From positions 3,648,392 to 3,712,391 of the forward strand of contig NZ_KI911783.1 of assembly GCF_000515415.1 (NCBI RefSeq): 64,000 bases of DNA, given 5' to 3'. This document shows positions 36,381 through 45,400 of the stretch, piece by piece. The notes below the pieces were generated by a model. It was not told the origin of the DNA, ran no database searches, and saw nothing but the letters and a program-made list of their open reading frames with translations. How positions within the stretch are numbered: position 1 is the first letter of the stretch; each line of letters opens with the position of its first letter. This DNA comes from Bradyrhizobium sp. WSM1417. Lineage in GTDB: Bacteria; Pseudomonadota; Alphaproteobacteria; Rhizobiales; Xanthobacteraceae. The position numbers and the translations under genes were made by a program.

Positions 36381-38030
36381 TTACGGCGCCGGGATCGACA
36401 GCAGGCTGGAAATGCTGCTGCCGCGGATATCGTAGACGCGGGCGAACACCACGTCGTCGCGCTTGATCTCGACCAGCACGGGCGCGGTGAGGCCCTTGCA
36501 GTAGAACTCACCGAGGGTCATGGCGAAATCGGCGGCATTGGAATCCCAGCCGATGGTGAAGTCGGGACCGAGCGCGACCTGGGCGGGGCGCTGCGGACCG
36601 CACACGGCGACCTTCCATTTGCGGTTGCGTGGCGGCACTTCCTGGCGTTCGACCAGCTGCTCGCGCAATTCGTCCGAGGCCTGCTTCAGCGCCAGACCCC
36701 AATAATCCAGCATGAAGCGGTCGTCGGCGCCGCGCACGGTGCCGGCGATGTGGTTGAAGTGGGTGTATTGATAGGGATGCAGCCGGATCATCTCGGCGAG
36801 CGAGAGCGCAAGGCCAAAGCAGAAGGTGGCGAGCACGACCGGTTGCCAGGTGCGGTGATTGGCGCGCAGGCGCTCCATGGCCCAGCCAAAGGCGACGCCG
36901 CCCAGCACCGCCATCGGCGGGATCACGAATACGAAATGGCGGATGCCGTTGTACAGCGCCGGCCGCTTCACCATTGCGATCGCGAGCGGCAGGGTCGCTG
37001 CGAGCGTGAGCATCAGCATGATGGTCTTGCGGCGGGCGGGAACCTGGCGACGCGGCAGCAGTGCGAAGGTGCCGATCACGGCGCCGAACATCAGCACCAG
37101 CATCACCTCGGGCAACTGAAGCGCGAACAGCGTCGGGAGGTAGGACCAGGGCATGTCGGGCACGGACACGATCGCGCCGTCGAACATCTCCTTCCAGGGT
37201 TTCTCGAAGAAGTGCGAGAAGTAGGTCAGCGCCTCGAAGGGATTGCCGGGCTCCATGATCGACCACGGCCAGATCAGCCCCATCACGAGGTAGCCAAGCA
37301 CGAGGCCGGGCAGCAGCACGTAGACGACATAAGCGAAGCGTCGGACCGACTCGCGGAGGCCCTCGCTACGCAGTTCCTCCAGGAACAGCGGCATGAAGCC
37401 GATCACGGCATAGACCAGCGCCAAGCCGCCGAGGATGCGGGTGCCGAGCGAGAGGCCGGCACCAAGGCCGACGATCAGGATCGTGCGCGGCGAAGGCTGC
37501 GGATATTCCTCGGCGAGGCGGACGAGGCCCAGCATCAGGATGATCATGGCCACTGCGAAGGGCGCATCCTTCGGGTTCATGAACATGTGGCCGTAGAAGA
37601 TCGGGCAGAGCGCGAGCAGCAGGAGCGAGGCAAGTCCCGCAAGGGGGCCACCGACCCGGCGGCCGAGCCGCCACGTCACCGCAAGTCCGATCACGCCGAC
37701 GACGGCGCCGACCAGACGTCGCGTCTCGAACAGCTCGAGCGGAATCACCTTGTGCAGGAGCGCCGCGATCATGTCGAAGCCGCCGCCATACATATAGAGG
37801 TTGGCGAAGGAGAGTGCCGCGGTGTCCTTGAAACCGGAACCGAACATGCGCAGCAGCAGGTCGGCATATTCGGCGTGGGTGTAGTCGTCCCAGCCGAGCC
37901 CGTAGTCGCGGAAGGTCAAGCCTGCAATGACGACGACCGCAGCCAGCACCAGCATGGCGAGATCGTCGCAAGTCCGTTCAACCGAGCGCCGCAGGGGCGT
38001 GTCGATCGCCGAAGTCGTGATGGATGTCAT
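36381..38030 (-). CDS. Glycosyltransferase family 39-like membrane protein
   Basis: A protein of 549 residues with about 11 membrane helices in the first 420 residues and a soluble C-terminus. The first loop carries FRDYGLGWDDYTHAEYADLL, with the acidic residues expected at the active site of GT-C (PMT/ArnT-like) enzymes. Such enzymes move a sugar from a lipid-phosphate donor onto a protein or lipid. KDAPFAVAMIILMLGLVRLAEEYP follows the typical second acidic loop. The ATG gives MTSITTSAIDTPLRRS. It has no obvious partner gene. Some members are only annotated as hypothetical. Confidence 0.8.
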   Translation of the reverse strand: MTSITTSAIDTPLRRSVERTCDDLAMLVLAAVVVIAGLTFRDYGLGWDDYTHAEYADLLLRMFGSGFKDTAALSFANLYMYGGGFDMIAALLHKVIPLELFETRRLVGAVVGVIGLAVTWRLGRRVGGPLAGLASLLLLALCPIFYGHMFMNPKDAPFAVAMIILMLGLVRLAEEYPQPSPRTILIVGLGAGLSLGTRILGGLALVYAVIGFMPLFLEELRSEGLRESVRRFAYVVYVLLPGLVLGYLVMGLIWPWSIMEPGNPFEALTYFSHFFEKPWKEMFDGAIVSVPDMPWSYLPTLFALQLPEVMLVLMFGAVIGTFALLPRRQVPARRKTIMLMLTLAATLPLAIAMVKRPALYNGIRHFVFVIPPMAVLGGVAFGWAMERLRANHRTWQPVVLATFCFGLALSLAEMIRLHPYQYTHFNHIAGTVRGADDRFMLDYWGLALKQASDELREQLVERQEVPPRNRKWKVAVCGPQRPAQVALGPDFTIGWDSNAADFAMTLGEFYCKGLTAPVLVEIKRDDVVFARVYDIRGSSISSLLSIPAP

Positions 38031-38341
38031 GGCTATTGGTGACCCGGAATCCCCTCTTGGCCCTGCTGGTGCGCGCGGGCCTGCTCCCCGGAATCCCTAT
38101 AGCGCAGTTCCATTAGCAAGTAATTGGGCATTATGGCTAATTCCTGATGCGACGCAGCAAATCCGGCCAACTTGAGAGCGGCCTAAAGTAGCGAGCCGTA
38201 GCTGAAGGGAATGTGAATAAGTCCCTGATTTCCTTTCCTTTAGGAACGCAGGTTATAATTCGACGTTGGCGTGGAACACCGGATGACGGTATCGTGGCGT
38301 GACGAGGGTCGCGTGTGGCTGCGCGGCTAGGGGTGAGTTCG
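38031..38341. other. Divergent intergenic region, 311 bases
   Basis: It separates the GT39-like gene (minus) from the Pro-rich membrane protein gene (plus). A lower-GC core lies at about 38110-38265 and includes TTATAATTCGACG near 38250, which could be a -10 region for the plus-strand gene. No open frame, repeat or terminator stands out. Confidence 0.45.
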
Positions 38342-39214
38342 ATGGCGTTGGCATTGTTGATCGCGGGGATTTTCGCCGTTTTGGCGGGCCTCCTTGCGAT
38401 CCTGTTCGGCTTCACCGTCAGGGAATTCAGTCTCGGCAGCACCCTCATAATCTCCGGCACCATCGGCGTCTGCTCCGGAATGTTACTGGCCGGCCTCTAC
38501 GTCGTGGTCGCGGAATTGAAGGGCTTGGCCCGCCGGCTCGCTGGATCCATCGCGCCGTCCGACGTTCGGGTCAGGCCCGTGCTTCCGGGTCTCGGCTTGC
38601 CTGGAACGCCTGCCGCCGCCCCTGAGCCGACGGGCGCAGAGAAGATGGAGCCGGCGCCGCCATTGCCGGCCGCAGGCCCGCCGCCGTGGCAGAGCGAAGC
38701 AGCCGCGCGCGAGCGTCCGCGCGTCGAACCTCCGCCACCGCCGGAAGCTCCGAGCCCGCCTGAGGTTCCGGAACCGCCGCGCCGGCGCAACCTGTTGTTC
38801 GCCTCGACCTCCCGCAAGGAGCGAGAGCGCGCGGAGGCGAAGACTGGCGAGGGCGTGCCGCCGCTGCCGCCTGCCGAGCCGTCGGCGGAGCCTGCCCCGG
38901 AGGCGCCGCCTGCGAGCTTTGACGACGCTTGGCCGAAGCCGGACCGTATGAGGCCTGCAGAGCCGCCGGCCGCCTCGCGGCGACCGCCATCGCGCTCGCC
39001 GTCGACCTTCGCGGAGGCTGCTCCGCCACCTGCGCCGGAGCCGGCGGCCGCGGCCGAGCAGGCGCCCGTGACAGTGCTCAAATCCGGCATCGTCGACGGC
39101 ATGGCCTATTCGCTCTATTCCGACGGCTCGATCGAAGCCCAGATGCCGGAGGGGATGATGCGCTTTGCCTCGATCGACGAGCTGCGCTCCCACCTCGACC
39201 AGCGGGGCGCTTGA
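38342..39214 (+). CDS. Hypothetical membrane protein with Pro-rich domain
   Basis: A protein of 290 residues. I chose the ATG at 38342 because an AGGGGTGA ribosome site lies six to eight bases upstream; a GTG nine codons earlier is also possible. Two membrane helices come first (residues about 1-22 and 30-52: LIAGIFAVLAGLLAILFGFT and STLIISGTIGVCSGMLLAGL). A 180-residue Pro/Glu/Ala-rich region follows. The last 45 residues form a small ordered domain (KSGIVDGMAYSLYSDGSIEA, then ASIDELRSHLDQRGA). That C-terminal motif is common in Bradyrhizobium membrane proteins of unknown function. Confidence 0.72.
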   Translation: MALALLIAGIFAVLAGLLAILFGFTVREFSLGSTLIISGTIGVCSGMLLAGLYVVVAELKGLARRLAGSIAPSDVRVRPVLPGLGLPGTPAAAPEPTGAEKMEPAPPLPAAGPPPWQSEAAARERPRVEPPPPPEAPSPPEVPEPPRRRNLLFASTSRKERERAEAKTGEGVPPLPPAEPSAEPAPEAPPASFDDAWPKPDRMRPAEPPAASRRPPSRSPSTFAEAAPPPAPEPAAAAEQAPVTVLKSGIVDGMAYSLYSDGSIEAQMPEGMMRFASIDELRSHLDQRGA

Positions 39215-39389
39215 AGAGCGGGCGCAGGCAAGTCTGGCGCAGCCAAGTAAAGCGCTGGCGTTCTTGTTGGTTCGTCAGTAAATCCGCCCATACGCCTCAG
39301 TGGTCCCATTTCAGCCAAACGTATTGTTGACACGGAATACTCTGACGTCGTCTCTCCCGTGAGACGCAAGGTGGAGAAGGGCGGGGCCG

Positions 39390-39806
39390 ATGTCGGATGC
39401 CGGGGCGAAGAATTTCATTGAGCTGACGGCGAGCATCGTGTCGGCCTATCTCAGCAATAATCCGACGCCTGCGGCTGAGATTCCGAACCTGATCAGCCAG
39501 GTGCATGGCGCGCTGGTGCGCGTTTCGTCGGGCCGCACCGAGACGGTGCCGCTCGAGCCCGCGAAGCCGGCGGTCTCGCTGAAGAAGTCGATCGCGCCCG
39601 ATTATCTGGTCTGCCTGGAAGACGGCAAGCGCTTCAAGTCGCTGAAGCGCCATCTGCGCACCCAGTACAACATGACGCCGGAGCAATATCGCGAGAAATG
39701 GGGCCTGCCGGCCGACTATCCCATGGTCGCGCCGAACTATGCGGTGGCCCGCTCGCAGCTTGCGAAGCAGATGGGACTGGGACAGCAGCAGCGGAAGCGG
39801 AAGTAG
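39390..39806 (+). CDS. mucR: MucR/Ros-family transcriptional regulator
   Basis: A protein of 138 residues, the usual MucR length. MucR/Ros proteins bind AT-rich DNA and control exopolysaccharide, motility and cell-cycle genes in Rhizobiales. The zinc-finger-like segment reads CLEDGKRFKSLKRHL, followed by NMTPEQYREKWGLPADYPMV. Only Cys75 and His88 of the four Ros zinc ligands are present; Asp78 replaces the second Cys and Tyr93 the second His. Similar variants exist in Mesorhizobium and fold without zinc. A TTGACA at 39327-39332 may be part of its promoter. Confidence 0.93.
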   Translation: MSDAGAKNFIELTASIVSAYLSNNPTPAAEIPNLISQVHGALVRVSSGRTETVPLEPAKPAVSLKKSIAPDYLVCLEDGKRFKSLKRHLRTQYNMTPEQYREKWGLPADYPMVAPNYAVARSQLAKQMGLGQQQRKRK

Positions 39807-39811
39807 ATCTT

Positions 39812-40243
39812 CTACGAGGCTTCCGCGAGAGCCTCTTTCGCGTCGGTCTTGATGCGCTCGACCATCGAGCGCAGGCCGTTGGAACGCTGCGGCGTCAGAT
39901 GATCGCGAAAGCCGAACTCGTCGAATACGGCAATGGCGTCGGTCGCAAGAATCTCCTGCGGCGTGCGGCCTGAGTAAAGCGACAGCACGATCGCGACCAG
40001 CCCGCGCACGATATGGGCGTCACTGTCGCCGCGATATGTCAGGATTGGCGCGCCGCCATCGCGATGATCGATCAGCTTCTGAAGCCAGACCTGGCTGACA
40101 CAGCCATTGACCTTGTTCTCGGCCGAATGCTCAGCCTCGGACATCGGTTCCAGGGTGCGGCCGAGCTCGATGACGTACCGATAGCGGTCGTCCCACTCGT
40201 CCAGAATCTCGAAATTATCCCTGATTTCGTCGATCGTCGTCAT
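39812..40243 (-). CDS. sufE: SufE-family sulfur acceptor
   Basis: A protein of 143 residues from the ATG of MTTIDEIRDNFEILDEWDDR; the frame is open further but family homology begins here. SufE accepts persulfide sulfur from the cysteine desulfurase SufS for iron-sulfur cluster assembly. The active-site Cys is in NKVNGCVSQVWL, and DGGAPILTYRGDSDAHIVRGLVAIVL is the conserved core. It converges with mucR, five bases apart. SUF genes are not nearby, as is common for stand-alone sufE. Confidence 0.93.
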   Translation of the reverse strand: MTTIDEIRDNFEILDEWDDRYRYVIELGRTLEPMSEAEHSAENKVNGCVSQVWLQKLIDHRDGGAPILTYRGDSDAHIVRGLVAIVLSLYSGRTPQEILATDAIAVFDEFGFRDHLTPQRSNGLRSMVERIKTDAKEALAEAS

Positions 40244-40311
40244 GCTGGCCCAAAGTTCCCGTTCAGGCCAATATAGGAACGCAAGCGCGTGAAATCGATA
40301 GGGTTTAGGCG

Positions 40312-40737
40312 CTAATTCGCCGGTGCGAGCGCCGGGCCGCGCCATTCCAGCGCGAGGTCGTCCTGGGACAGGGTGTCGCGCGGCGCCTCGCTCGCAGCAA
40401 GATCGCCTTCGCCGGCCATCGCGATCGAGCCGGTGTGGTCGGGCGCCTTCTTGTCGGGCTTCTCGAGCTGCTCTTTCTTGTCGTTGATGATCTGATAGAT
40501 CTTCTTCGCGCCGTCCTGCGCGCGCTGGCCGATGATGGTCGCGGCCTGTCCGCCGACCTCGCAGGCCGCCGGCTGGCGCTTGCAGAACTGAGTCATGTCG
40601 GAGACGGCCGCGGTCGCAGCCTGCACCGCGTCGGCAGCGCCGATCTGCGGCAGCTTGTCCGATTCGGGCGTCTTGTCCCGCGGCAGGAGCACCAGCACCA
40701 GCCCGAGCCAGAATGTGATGCGAAGCAGAAAGCGCAT
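40312..40737 (-). CDS. DUF5330 protein, exported/membrane-anchored
   Basis: A protein of 141 residues. It starts with a short membrane helix (FLLRITFWLGLVLVLLPRD) which is the family hallmark. Two Cys residues follow (TQFCKRQPAACEVGG), then a helical region, and a Pro/Asp/Ser-rich tail ending LALEWRGPALAPAN. It matches DUF5330 proteins of Rhizobiales as I recall them. The function is unknown; most of the protein should lie in the periplasm. Confidence 0.75.
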   Translation of the reverse strand: MRFLLRITFWLGLVLVLLPRDKTPESDKLPQIGAADAVQAATAAVSDMTQFCKRQPAACEVGGQAATIIGQRAQDGAKKIYQIINDKKEQLEKPDKKAPDHTGSIAMAGEGDLAASEAPRDTLSQDDLALEWRGPALAPAN

Positions 40738-41121
40738 CTTGCGACCTGTATGTTAGACCCCGTCGCGGCGATCTCCGCGGATGTCGGACCTAGCAACTCT
40801 CGATAAATCGCAAGTGATTGCCTTCCGCTTAATTCGCGGAAAATTGACTCAAGAATCTTTGCAATCGACGGTGTCGTAAATTTTCGATTGACGTCCGTGC
40901 CGTGAGCTCTGCCGCCACGCCCGTCCACCCTTTCGAAACCATGCGGATCACGGTGAAACCCTGTGTTCACCATCCTCGCCGATGACGTCGCCAAATCGTC
41001 TAAAAAGCCCTGCGATGACGCGGTGTCCGGCGGCGCGCCGCGCTGCCTTAGTGTTCGTTTAAGGTCGCTCTGACACGGTGGCTCAACGATAAGGAGGCGT
41101 TCCGGCGCGTCTTCCCGACGA
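40738..41121. other. Divergent intergenic region, 384 bases
   Basis: It separates the DUF5330 gene (minus) from the histidine kinase gene (plus). From about 40790 to 40890 the sequence is AT-rich compared with neighbours. Two GANTC methylation sites lie three bases apart, 40846-40850 (GACTC) and 40853-40857 (GAATC). A degenerate TTAA-N7-AAAA near 40830 resembles half of a CtrA box. No gene is supported. Confidence 0.5.
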
Positions 41122-43053
41122 ATGAGCCGAAGCGCGAGACCCGTGACAGTTTTGAGTATCATCCGCGATTGTCTCGATGCGCTGCTGCATCCCTCCGCGC
41201 GTTACGACGCGCTGACGCGAGCGCGCCATCGTGCCTTCATGGCCCCGCGGCTGCTCGGCAGCCTGGCCGCCTTCGCCGCATTCCCGGTCTATCTCGCCAT
41301 GCGCGGCGCGCCGAGCGCGATCGAGGTCGCAGCCTTCGCCTGGCTGATTGCGCCGATCCTGTTGTCCTGGTTCCTGTCGCGCACCGGCCGTTACGAAGGC
41401 GCGCATGTGCTGTCGTCGCTCGCGCTCACGGGTCTGATCATGGCCGTTGCGGTGACGACCGGCGGCATCGAATCATTCGCCGCGATCTGGCTGGTTGTGG
41501 TCCCCCTCGAAGCTGCGCTGTCGGCGTCGCGCCGCGTCGCGGCCTTTGCATCGCTGCTGGCGCTGTCCTGCGCCGGCATCCTGATTCTCTTCGGCCAGCT
41601 CGGCTGGCTGCCGATTGGCGACACCAGCGCCGCGGAACGCAGCGTGCTGATGGCGTTCGGCGTCGCCTCTGCGACGCTCTACGCCGCGGGCCTGGCTTTC
41701 GGTGCGGAATCGCTCGCGCGCACCAGCGTTGCGCTGCTGTCGCGCGAGGAAGAGCGTTACCGCCTCCTGGCGCGGAACATGAGCGACGTCATCTCGCGGC
41801 ATCAGCGCAACGGCGCGGTGCAGTTCATTTCACCGGCGGTGGAAGCCATGCTCGGCGTGCCCGTCGCGCAACTGCTCGGCCACGGCCTGTTCGATCGCGT
41901 CCATGTCGCCGATCGGCCGGCGTATCTGACGGCGCTGTCCGATGCCGCGCGCGGCGACGTGCGCAGCGTCGAGTTCCGGTTGCGCCGGGAGCGGGCCGGC
42001 TCGGAGCGCGCCCAGGTTGATTTCATCTGGGTCGAGATGCGCTGCCGCCCGCTCGATCAGGATATGGGCCGTGATGCCACGCGCGAGGCCGATGTCGTCG
42101 CCGTGATGCGCGATGTCACCGACCGCAAGCTCGGAGAGCAGGCGTTCGACGAGGCACGCAGCGCTGCAGAGGCGGCGGACGCCGCCAAGACGCGCTTCCT
42201 TGCCACCATGAGCCATGAGCTGCGCACGCCGCTCAACGCCATCATCGGCTTCTCCGAGATGATCACGCAGGAGCAGACCTTGATGCTGGGCGCGGCCCAG
42301 CGGAGGGAATACGCGCAGCTCATCAACGATTCCGGCCAGCATCTGCTCTCGGTCGTCAACGGCATCCTGGACATGTCCAAGATGGAATCGGGCAATTTCG
42401 AGATGGCGTCGGAACCGTTCGCGCCGCGTGCATCATTGATGCATTGCTGCAATCTGCTGGCGCTGAAGGCGCGGGAGAACGGCGTCGATCTCGTCACCGA
42501 TGCGCCGCAGGACCTGCCCGTCATGACCGGCGATCCGCGCGCCTTCAAGCAGATCGTGCTCAACCTCGTCGCCAACGCGGTCAAGTTCACCGAGCGCGGC
42601 GGTCAGGTCACCGTCACAGCCGCGGTCTCGGGTTCGCAGCTTGCGCTGCGCGTCAGCGACACCGGTATAGGCATCGCGCCTGACGATCTCAAGCGCATCG
42701 GCGCGCCGTTCTTCCAGGCCGGCAAGACCTATCAGCGCCGTCACGAAGGCACCGGCCTCGGACTTTCGATCGTGAAGAGCCTGGTGGCGTTGCATCTCGG
42801 CGAATTGACGGTACAAAGCAGGCTCGGCGAGGGCACTGCCGTCACCGTCAAGCTGCCGCTGGTCTACACGCCGCAGGCCAAGACGTCTGATATGAAGACT
42901 TCTGATGGCAAGATGTCCGACAGCAAGGCGAGCGAGAGCAAGATCGCGACCTTGACGCCGGTGCTGCGCCAGGAACTTCAGGACCACGAACTTCAGGACC
43001 ACCCTCACGACCAAGTTCAGGACCAACCCGCTCTGGTGAAGAAAAGTGCCTAA
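41122..43053 (+). CDS. PAS-domain sensor histidine kinase (DivJ/PleC-like core)
   Basis: A protein of 643 residues. About six membrane helices (residues 45-200) form an N-terminal sensor, followed by a PAS domain (about 210-340, RYRLLARNMSDVISRHQRNG). The kinase core has the H-box FLATMSHELRTPLNAIIGFSEMI with the phosphorylated His, then N-box NLVANAVKFT, G1 DTGIGIAPDDL and G2 GTGLGLSIVK. The H-box sequence is that of the DivJ/PleC/PdhS cell-cycle kinases of alphaproteobacteria. No receiver domain is attached. The C-terminal 60 residues contain short repeats (KTSDM KTSDG KMSDS and ELQDHELQDH). Its stop overlaps the next gene by eight bases. Confidence 0.9.
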   Translation: MSRSARPVTVLSIIRDCLDALLHPSARYDALTRARHRAFMAPRLLGSLAAFAAFPVYLAMRGAPSAIEVAAFAWLIAPILLSWFLSRTGRYEGAHVLSSLALTGLIMAVAVTTGGIESFAAIWLVVVPLEAALSASRRVAAFASLLALSCAGILILFGQLGWLPIGDTSAAERSVLMAFGVASATLYAAGLAFGAESLARTSVALLSREEERYRLLARNMSDVISRHQRNGAVQFISPAVEAMLGVPVAQLLGHGLFDRVHVADRPAYLTALSDAARGDVRSVEFRLRRERAGSERAQVDFIWVEMRCRPLDQDMGRDATREADVVAVMRDVTDRKLGEQAFDEARSAAEAADAAKTRFLATMSHELRTPLNAIIGFSEMITQEQTLMLGAAQRREYAQLINDSGQHLLSVVNGILDMSKMESGNFEMASEPFAPRASLMHCCNLLALKARENGVDLVTDAPQDLPVMTGDPRAFKQIVLNLVANAVKFTERGGQVTVTAAVSGSQLALRVSDTGIGIAPDDLKRIGAPFFQAGKTYQRRHEGTGLGLSIVKSLVALHLGELTVQSRLGEGTAVTVKLPLVYTPQAKTSDMKTSDGKMSDSKASESKIATLTPVLRQELQDHELQDHPHDQVQDQPALVKKSA

Positions 43054-43753
43054 GAAGTCTGCCAAGGACGAAGCCGCTCCGCGCCGCCGTGGCGCCAAGG
43101 CCGCGGTCATCGATGTCGAGACCGAGCGCAATCTCGTGCTGCGCGTGCTGCTGCATAGCCCCAAGGATACGCTGGCCGGTCTCGTCGCCGTTGCCGCCAT
43201 CGGCGCGATCGTTGCCAATGCGCTGTTCCTGCAGACCGGCCGGCACCCGGCGCCGATGTTCGGTACCGTGATCAATCTTCCCGCACCGTCGTCCATGGCG
43301 CTGTCGAACCCATTGCCCCGTCCGCGTCCCGTCGGAGCCGATACCTCTCCGCTCGAGCCGAGAGCGACGGAGTTTCGTGCCGAGCCCAGACCTGCGGAGC
43401 GCGCCGCCGAGAAGTCGCCGGAGAGGCCCGTCGAGGCGACCGCATCGACGCCGCGCTCGGGCGATCCCATGACCAACCTGGTCAAGCAAACGATTTCGGC
43501 ACCGCCCTCCGTCGCGCGACCGCCGGCGCCGATTCCCCTGCAGCAGAGCGCGGCCGCGCGGCGCATCGCCGGCGTGCAGCGCGCGCTCTCCGAATACGGC
43601 TACGGGAATTTGAAGATCACGGGCGCGATGGGCGCCGAGACCCAGTCCGCGATCCAGAAATTCGAACGCGAGCACAAGATGCAGGTCACCGGCCAGCTGT
43701 CCGACCGGCTGCTCCGCGAGCTCGGCGCCGCGATCGGCCACCCCGTCGAATAG
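43046..43753 (+). CDS. Membrane protein with peptidoglycan-binding domain
   Basis: A protein of 235 residues that starts with GTG inside the last codons of the kinase gene. A cytoplasmic basic leader (MPKKSAKDEAAPRRRGAKAA) and one membrane helix (TLAGLVAVAAIGAIVANALF) anchor it. A Pro/Arg-rich linker follows. The C-terminal 65 residues are a PG_binding_1 domain (IAGVQRALSEYGYGNLKITG, then ETQSAIQKFEREH), which binds the cell wall. The overlap with the kinase suggests that the two act together, for example in sensing the envelope. Confidence 0.85.
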   Translation: MPKKSAKDEAAPRRRGAKAAVIDVETERNLVLRVLLHSPKDTLAGLVAVAAIGAIVANALFLQTGRHPAPMFGTVINLPAPSSMALSNPLPRPRPVGADTSPLEPRATEFRAEPRPAERAAEKSPERPVEATASTPRSGDPMTNLVKQTISAPPSVARPPAPIPLQQSAAARRIAGVQRALSEYGYGNLKITGAMGAETQSAIQKFEREHKMQVTGQLSDRLLRELGAAIGHPVE

Positions 43754-43819
43754 TCGACGCTTCGCCGAGAGAAGCCTGAAGGCTGGTGCTCATTGCAGCA
43801 CTGGCTTATCGTGCGCTCC

Positions 43820-44164
43820 ATGCGTTTGAAATCAAACATCTGGGTCTCAGCCTATCTGCGCCGGTGCCAGACCGAGGGCGTGTACGGCGCGGTGCGCCGC
43901 CGCGGCGCGGAGGAGGCGGGTGCGGTATTCGTGAAGGTGTCGCTGCTCGACGGCAATGCGATGCTCTATGTGCCCGCGCCGCAGACCTCTTATGACGACG
44001 GTCGGCCGGTTGATCGCTTCTTCGTGCCGCTTGCGCCGCAGCCGATGCCGGAGCCCGCGGTGGAGGAGCGTCTGACCAAGGAGATCCGCTTCGACTCCGA
44101 CATCTGGATCGTCGAGACCGAAGACCGCGCCGGGCGGCATTTCCTCGAGCTGGCGAAGACCTAA
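43820..44164 (+). CDS. DUF1491 protein
   Basis: A soluble protein of 114 residues with the DUF1491 opening MRLKSNIWVSAYLRRCQTEG and the segments VFVKVSLLDGNAMLYVPAP and DSDIWIVETEDRAGRHFLEL. The ATG at 43820 is preferred to a TTG nine codons earlier because the family begins at MRLKSN. The function is unknown. The stop overlaps the stop of the convergent DUF2336 gene. Confidence 0.85.
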   Translation: MRLKSNIWVSAYLRRCQTEGVYGAVRRRGAEEAGAVFVKVSLLDGNAMLYVPAPQTSYDDGRPVDRFFVPLAPQPMPEPAVEERLTKEIRFDSDIWIVETEDRAGRHFLELAKT

Positions 44165-45147
44165 CGATCCGATCCGTCAGTCCCCGTCCGCACCGCAGGC
44201 GCGGAGCCGGGCTGCACGCCCGGACGCGTCTGGCTTGCGCCCGCGCGTGCGCGCTGGCGCTCGCTGTCGTGCAGCGACGGCTGGTACTTGGCACGGGTGA
44301 CGGCAAGCGTCGAGCCGCGCCAGGCGGCCAGCATCACCAGCGCCGCGCGGTCGCTGAGGCGATCGTAAAGCCGCGACAGCCGGTACACATCGGTCACGGA
44401 GTTGCCGATCTCGGGCTTGAAGAACAGCAGGATGCGCTGGAACACCGGGCTCGGCATGTCGAGCGCGCGCGCGGCGACCGCGAGCGCTTCGCCGCTTGCG
44501 TCGTCGACGATCTGGGCTGCGACGCGCGAGGGCAGGATCAGGCTGTCGCCGAGCTCGGAGGTGAAATTCTCGACATCGCCCGCGATCGCGGCCATCTCGA
44601 GGATCTGGATCGCGCGCTTGGCGCGCACCGTCGGAATCCGCGGCGCGGCCTTCAACGGGGTCTGCGCCAGATTGTGCAGGATCAGCGCGCGCTCGGAGGC
44701 GCCGGCGCGGAAGAACATGTCGTGGATATCGGCCGCGTCCTTTGGCTGCATCGCCATGTTCGAGGCCATGCGCAGCTCGGCGTCGGTTGGCGTGCGAACC
44801 GGCAAGGGGGCAGGAGGGGCGGCAAGGGCGGGCGCCGGGATTTCGCGCGCGAGCGGGACCCTCCGACCCTCCTGCGCGGCCGACAGTCCGAGCTTCTGCA
44901 TGATCGGCGCGGGCGTCGACGGATAGATCGCAAGCCGCGCCTTGACGGCCGCGCGCGTCGCGTCGTCGACCTGGTCGATCAATCGTGTGGCGAGCTCGAC
45001 GAACTGGCGCTGCTCGTCGTCGCTATGGGTGCTCGACTGGACATAGAGGTCGGTCAGCACGCGCAGCAGCGTCGGACGAACATCGACGCCTTCGCGACGG
45101 GAGAGGGTCATCAGCCCGTCGAATCCTGGAAACAACGACTTGGTCAT
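44161..45147 (-). CDS. DUF2336 domain protein (second copy)
   Basis: A protein of 328 residues. The N-terminal 100 residues carry DVRPTLLRVLTDLYVQSSTHSDDEQRQFVELA, as in the protein at 7594, with the same DLY/DLF start of the helical repeat. A Pro/Ala-rich linker (about 95-120) precedes a helical region with IHDMFFRAGASERALILHNL. The C-terminus is disordered and Arg/Ser-rich. No membrane segment is seen. It converges with DUF1491, four bases overlapping. Function unknown. Confidence 0.7.
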   Translation of the reverse strand: MTKSLFPGFDGLMTLSRREGVDVRPTLLRVLTDLYVQSSTHSDDEQRQFVELATRLIDQVDDATRAAVKARLAIYPSTPAPIMQKLGLSAAQEGRRVPLAREIPAPALAAPPAPLPVRTPTDAELRMASNMAMQPKDAADIHDMFFRAGASERALILHNLAQTPLKAAPRIPTVRAKRAIQILEMAAIAGDVENFTSELGDSLILPSRVAAQIVDDASGEALAVAARALDMPSPVFQRILLFFKPEIGNSVTDVYRLSRLYDRLSDRAALVMLAAWRGSTLAVTRAKYQPSLHDSERQRARAGASQTRPGVQPGSAPAVRTGTDGSDR

Positions 45148-45400
45148 GGAGAGATACGCGACCTGGAAGAGATACTCGCCGTCAGCCTATCGCGGGCTCC
45201 TTTAAAGGCTCGTTAAGGAAAACGAGGCGTGAAGCCGAACGGGCAATTTGAAGCGTTCTCGTGCCGCAACGGGACGGCGGGTCCCGCCCGTGCGGTTACG
45301 GTCCCGCCGGCACGTTTACATCCCGTTAACCATGAACTGATCTTAATGAATGCATGTTGCAGAGGCGCGCCGGGTCGCGCGGCAATTGAAGAGAGCTGAT

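Noticed and set aside
36342..38042. Open frame of 566 codons on the plus strand
   Set aside because: It mirrors the GT39-like gene; the peptide is full of Gln, His, Arg and Glu runs with no fold pattern.
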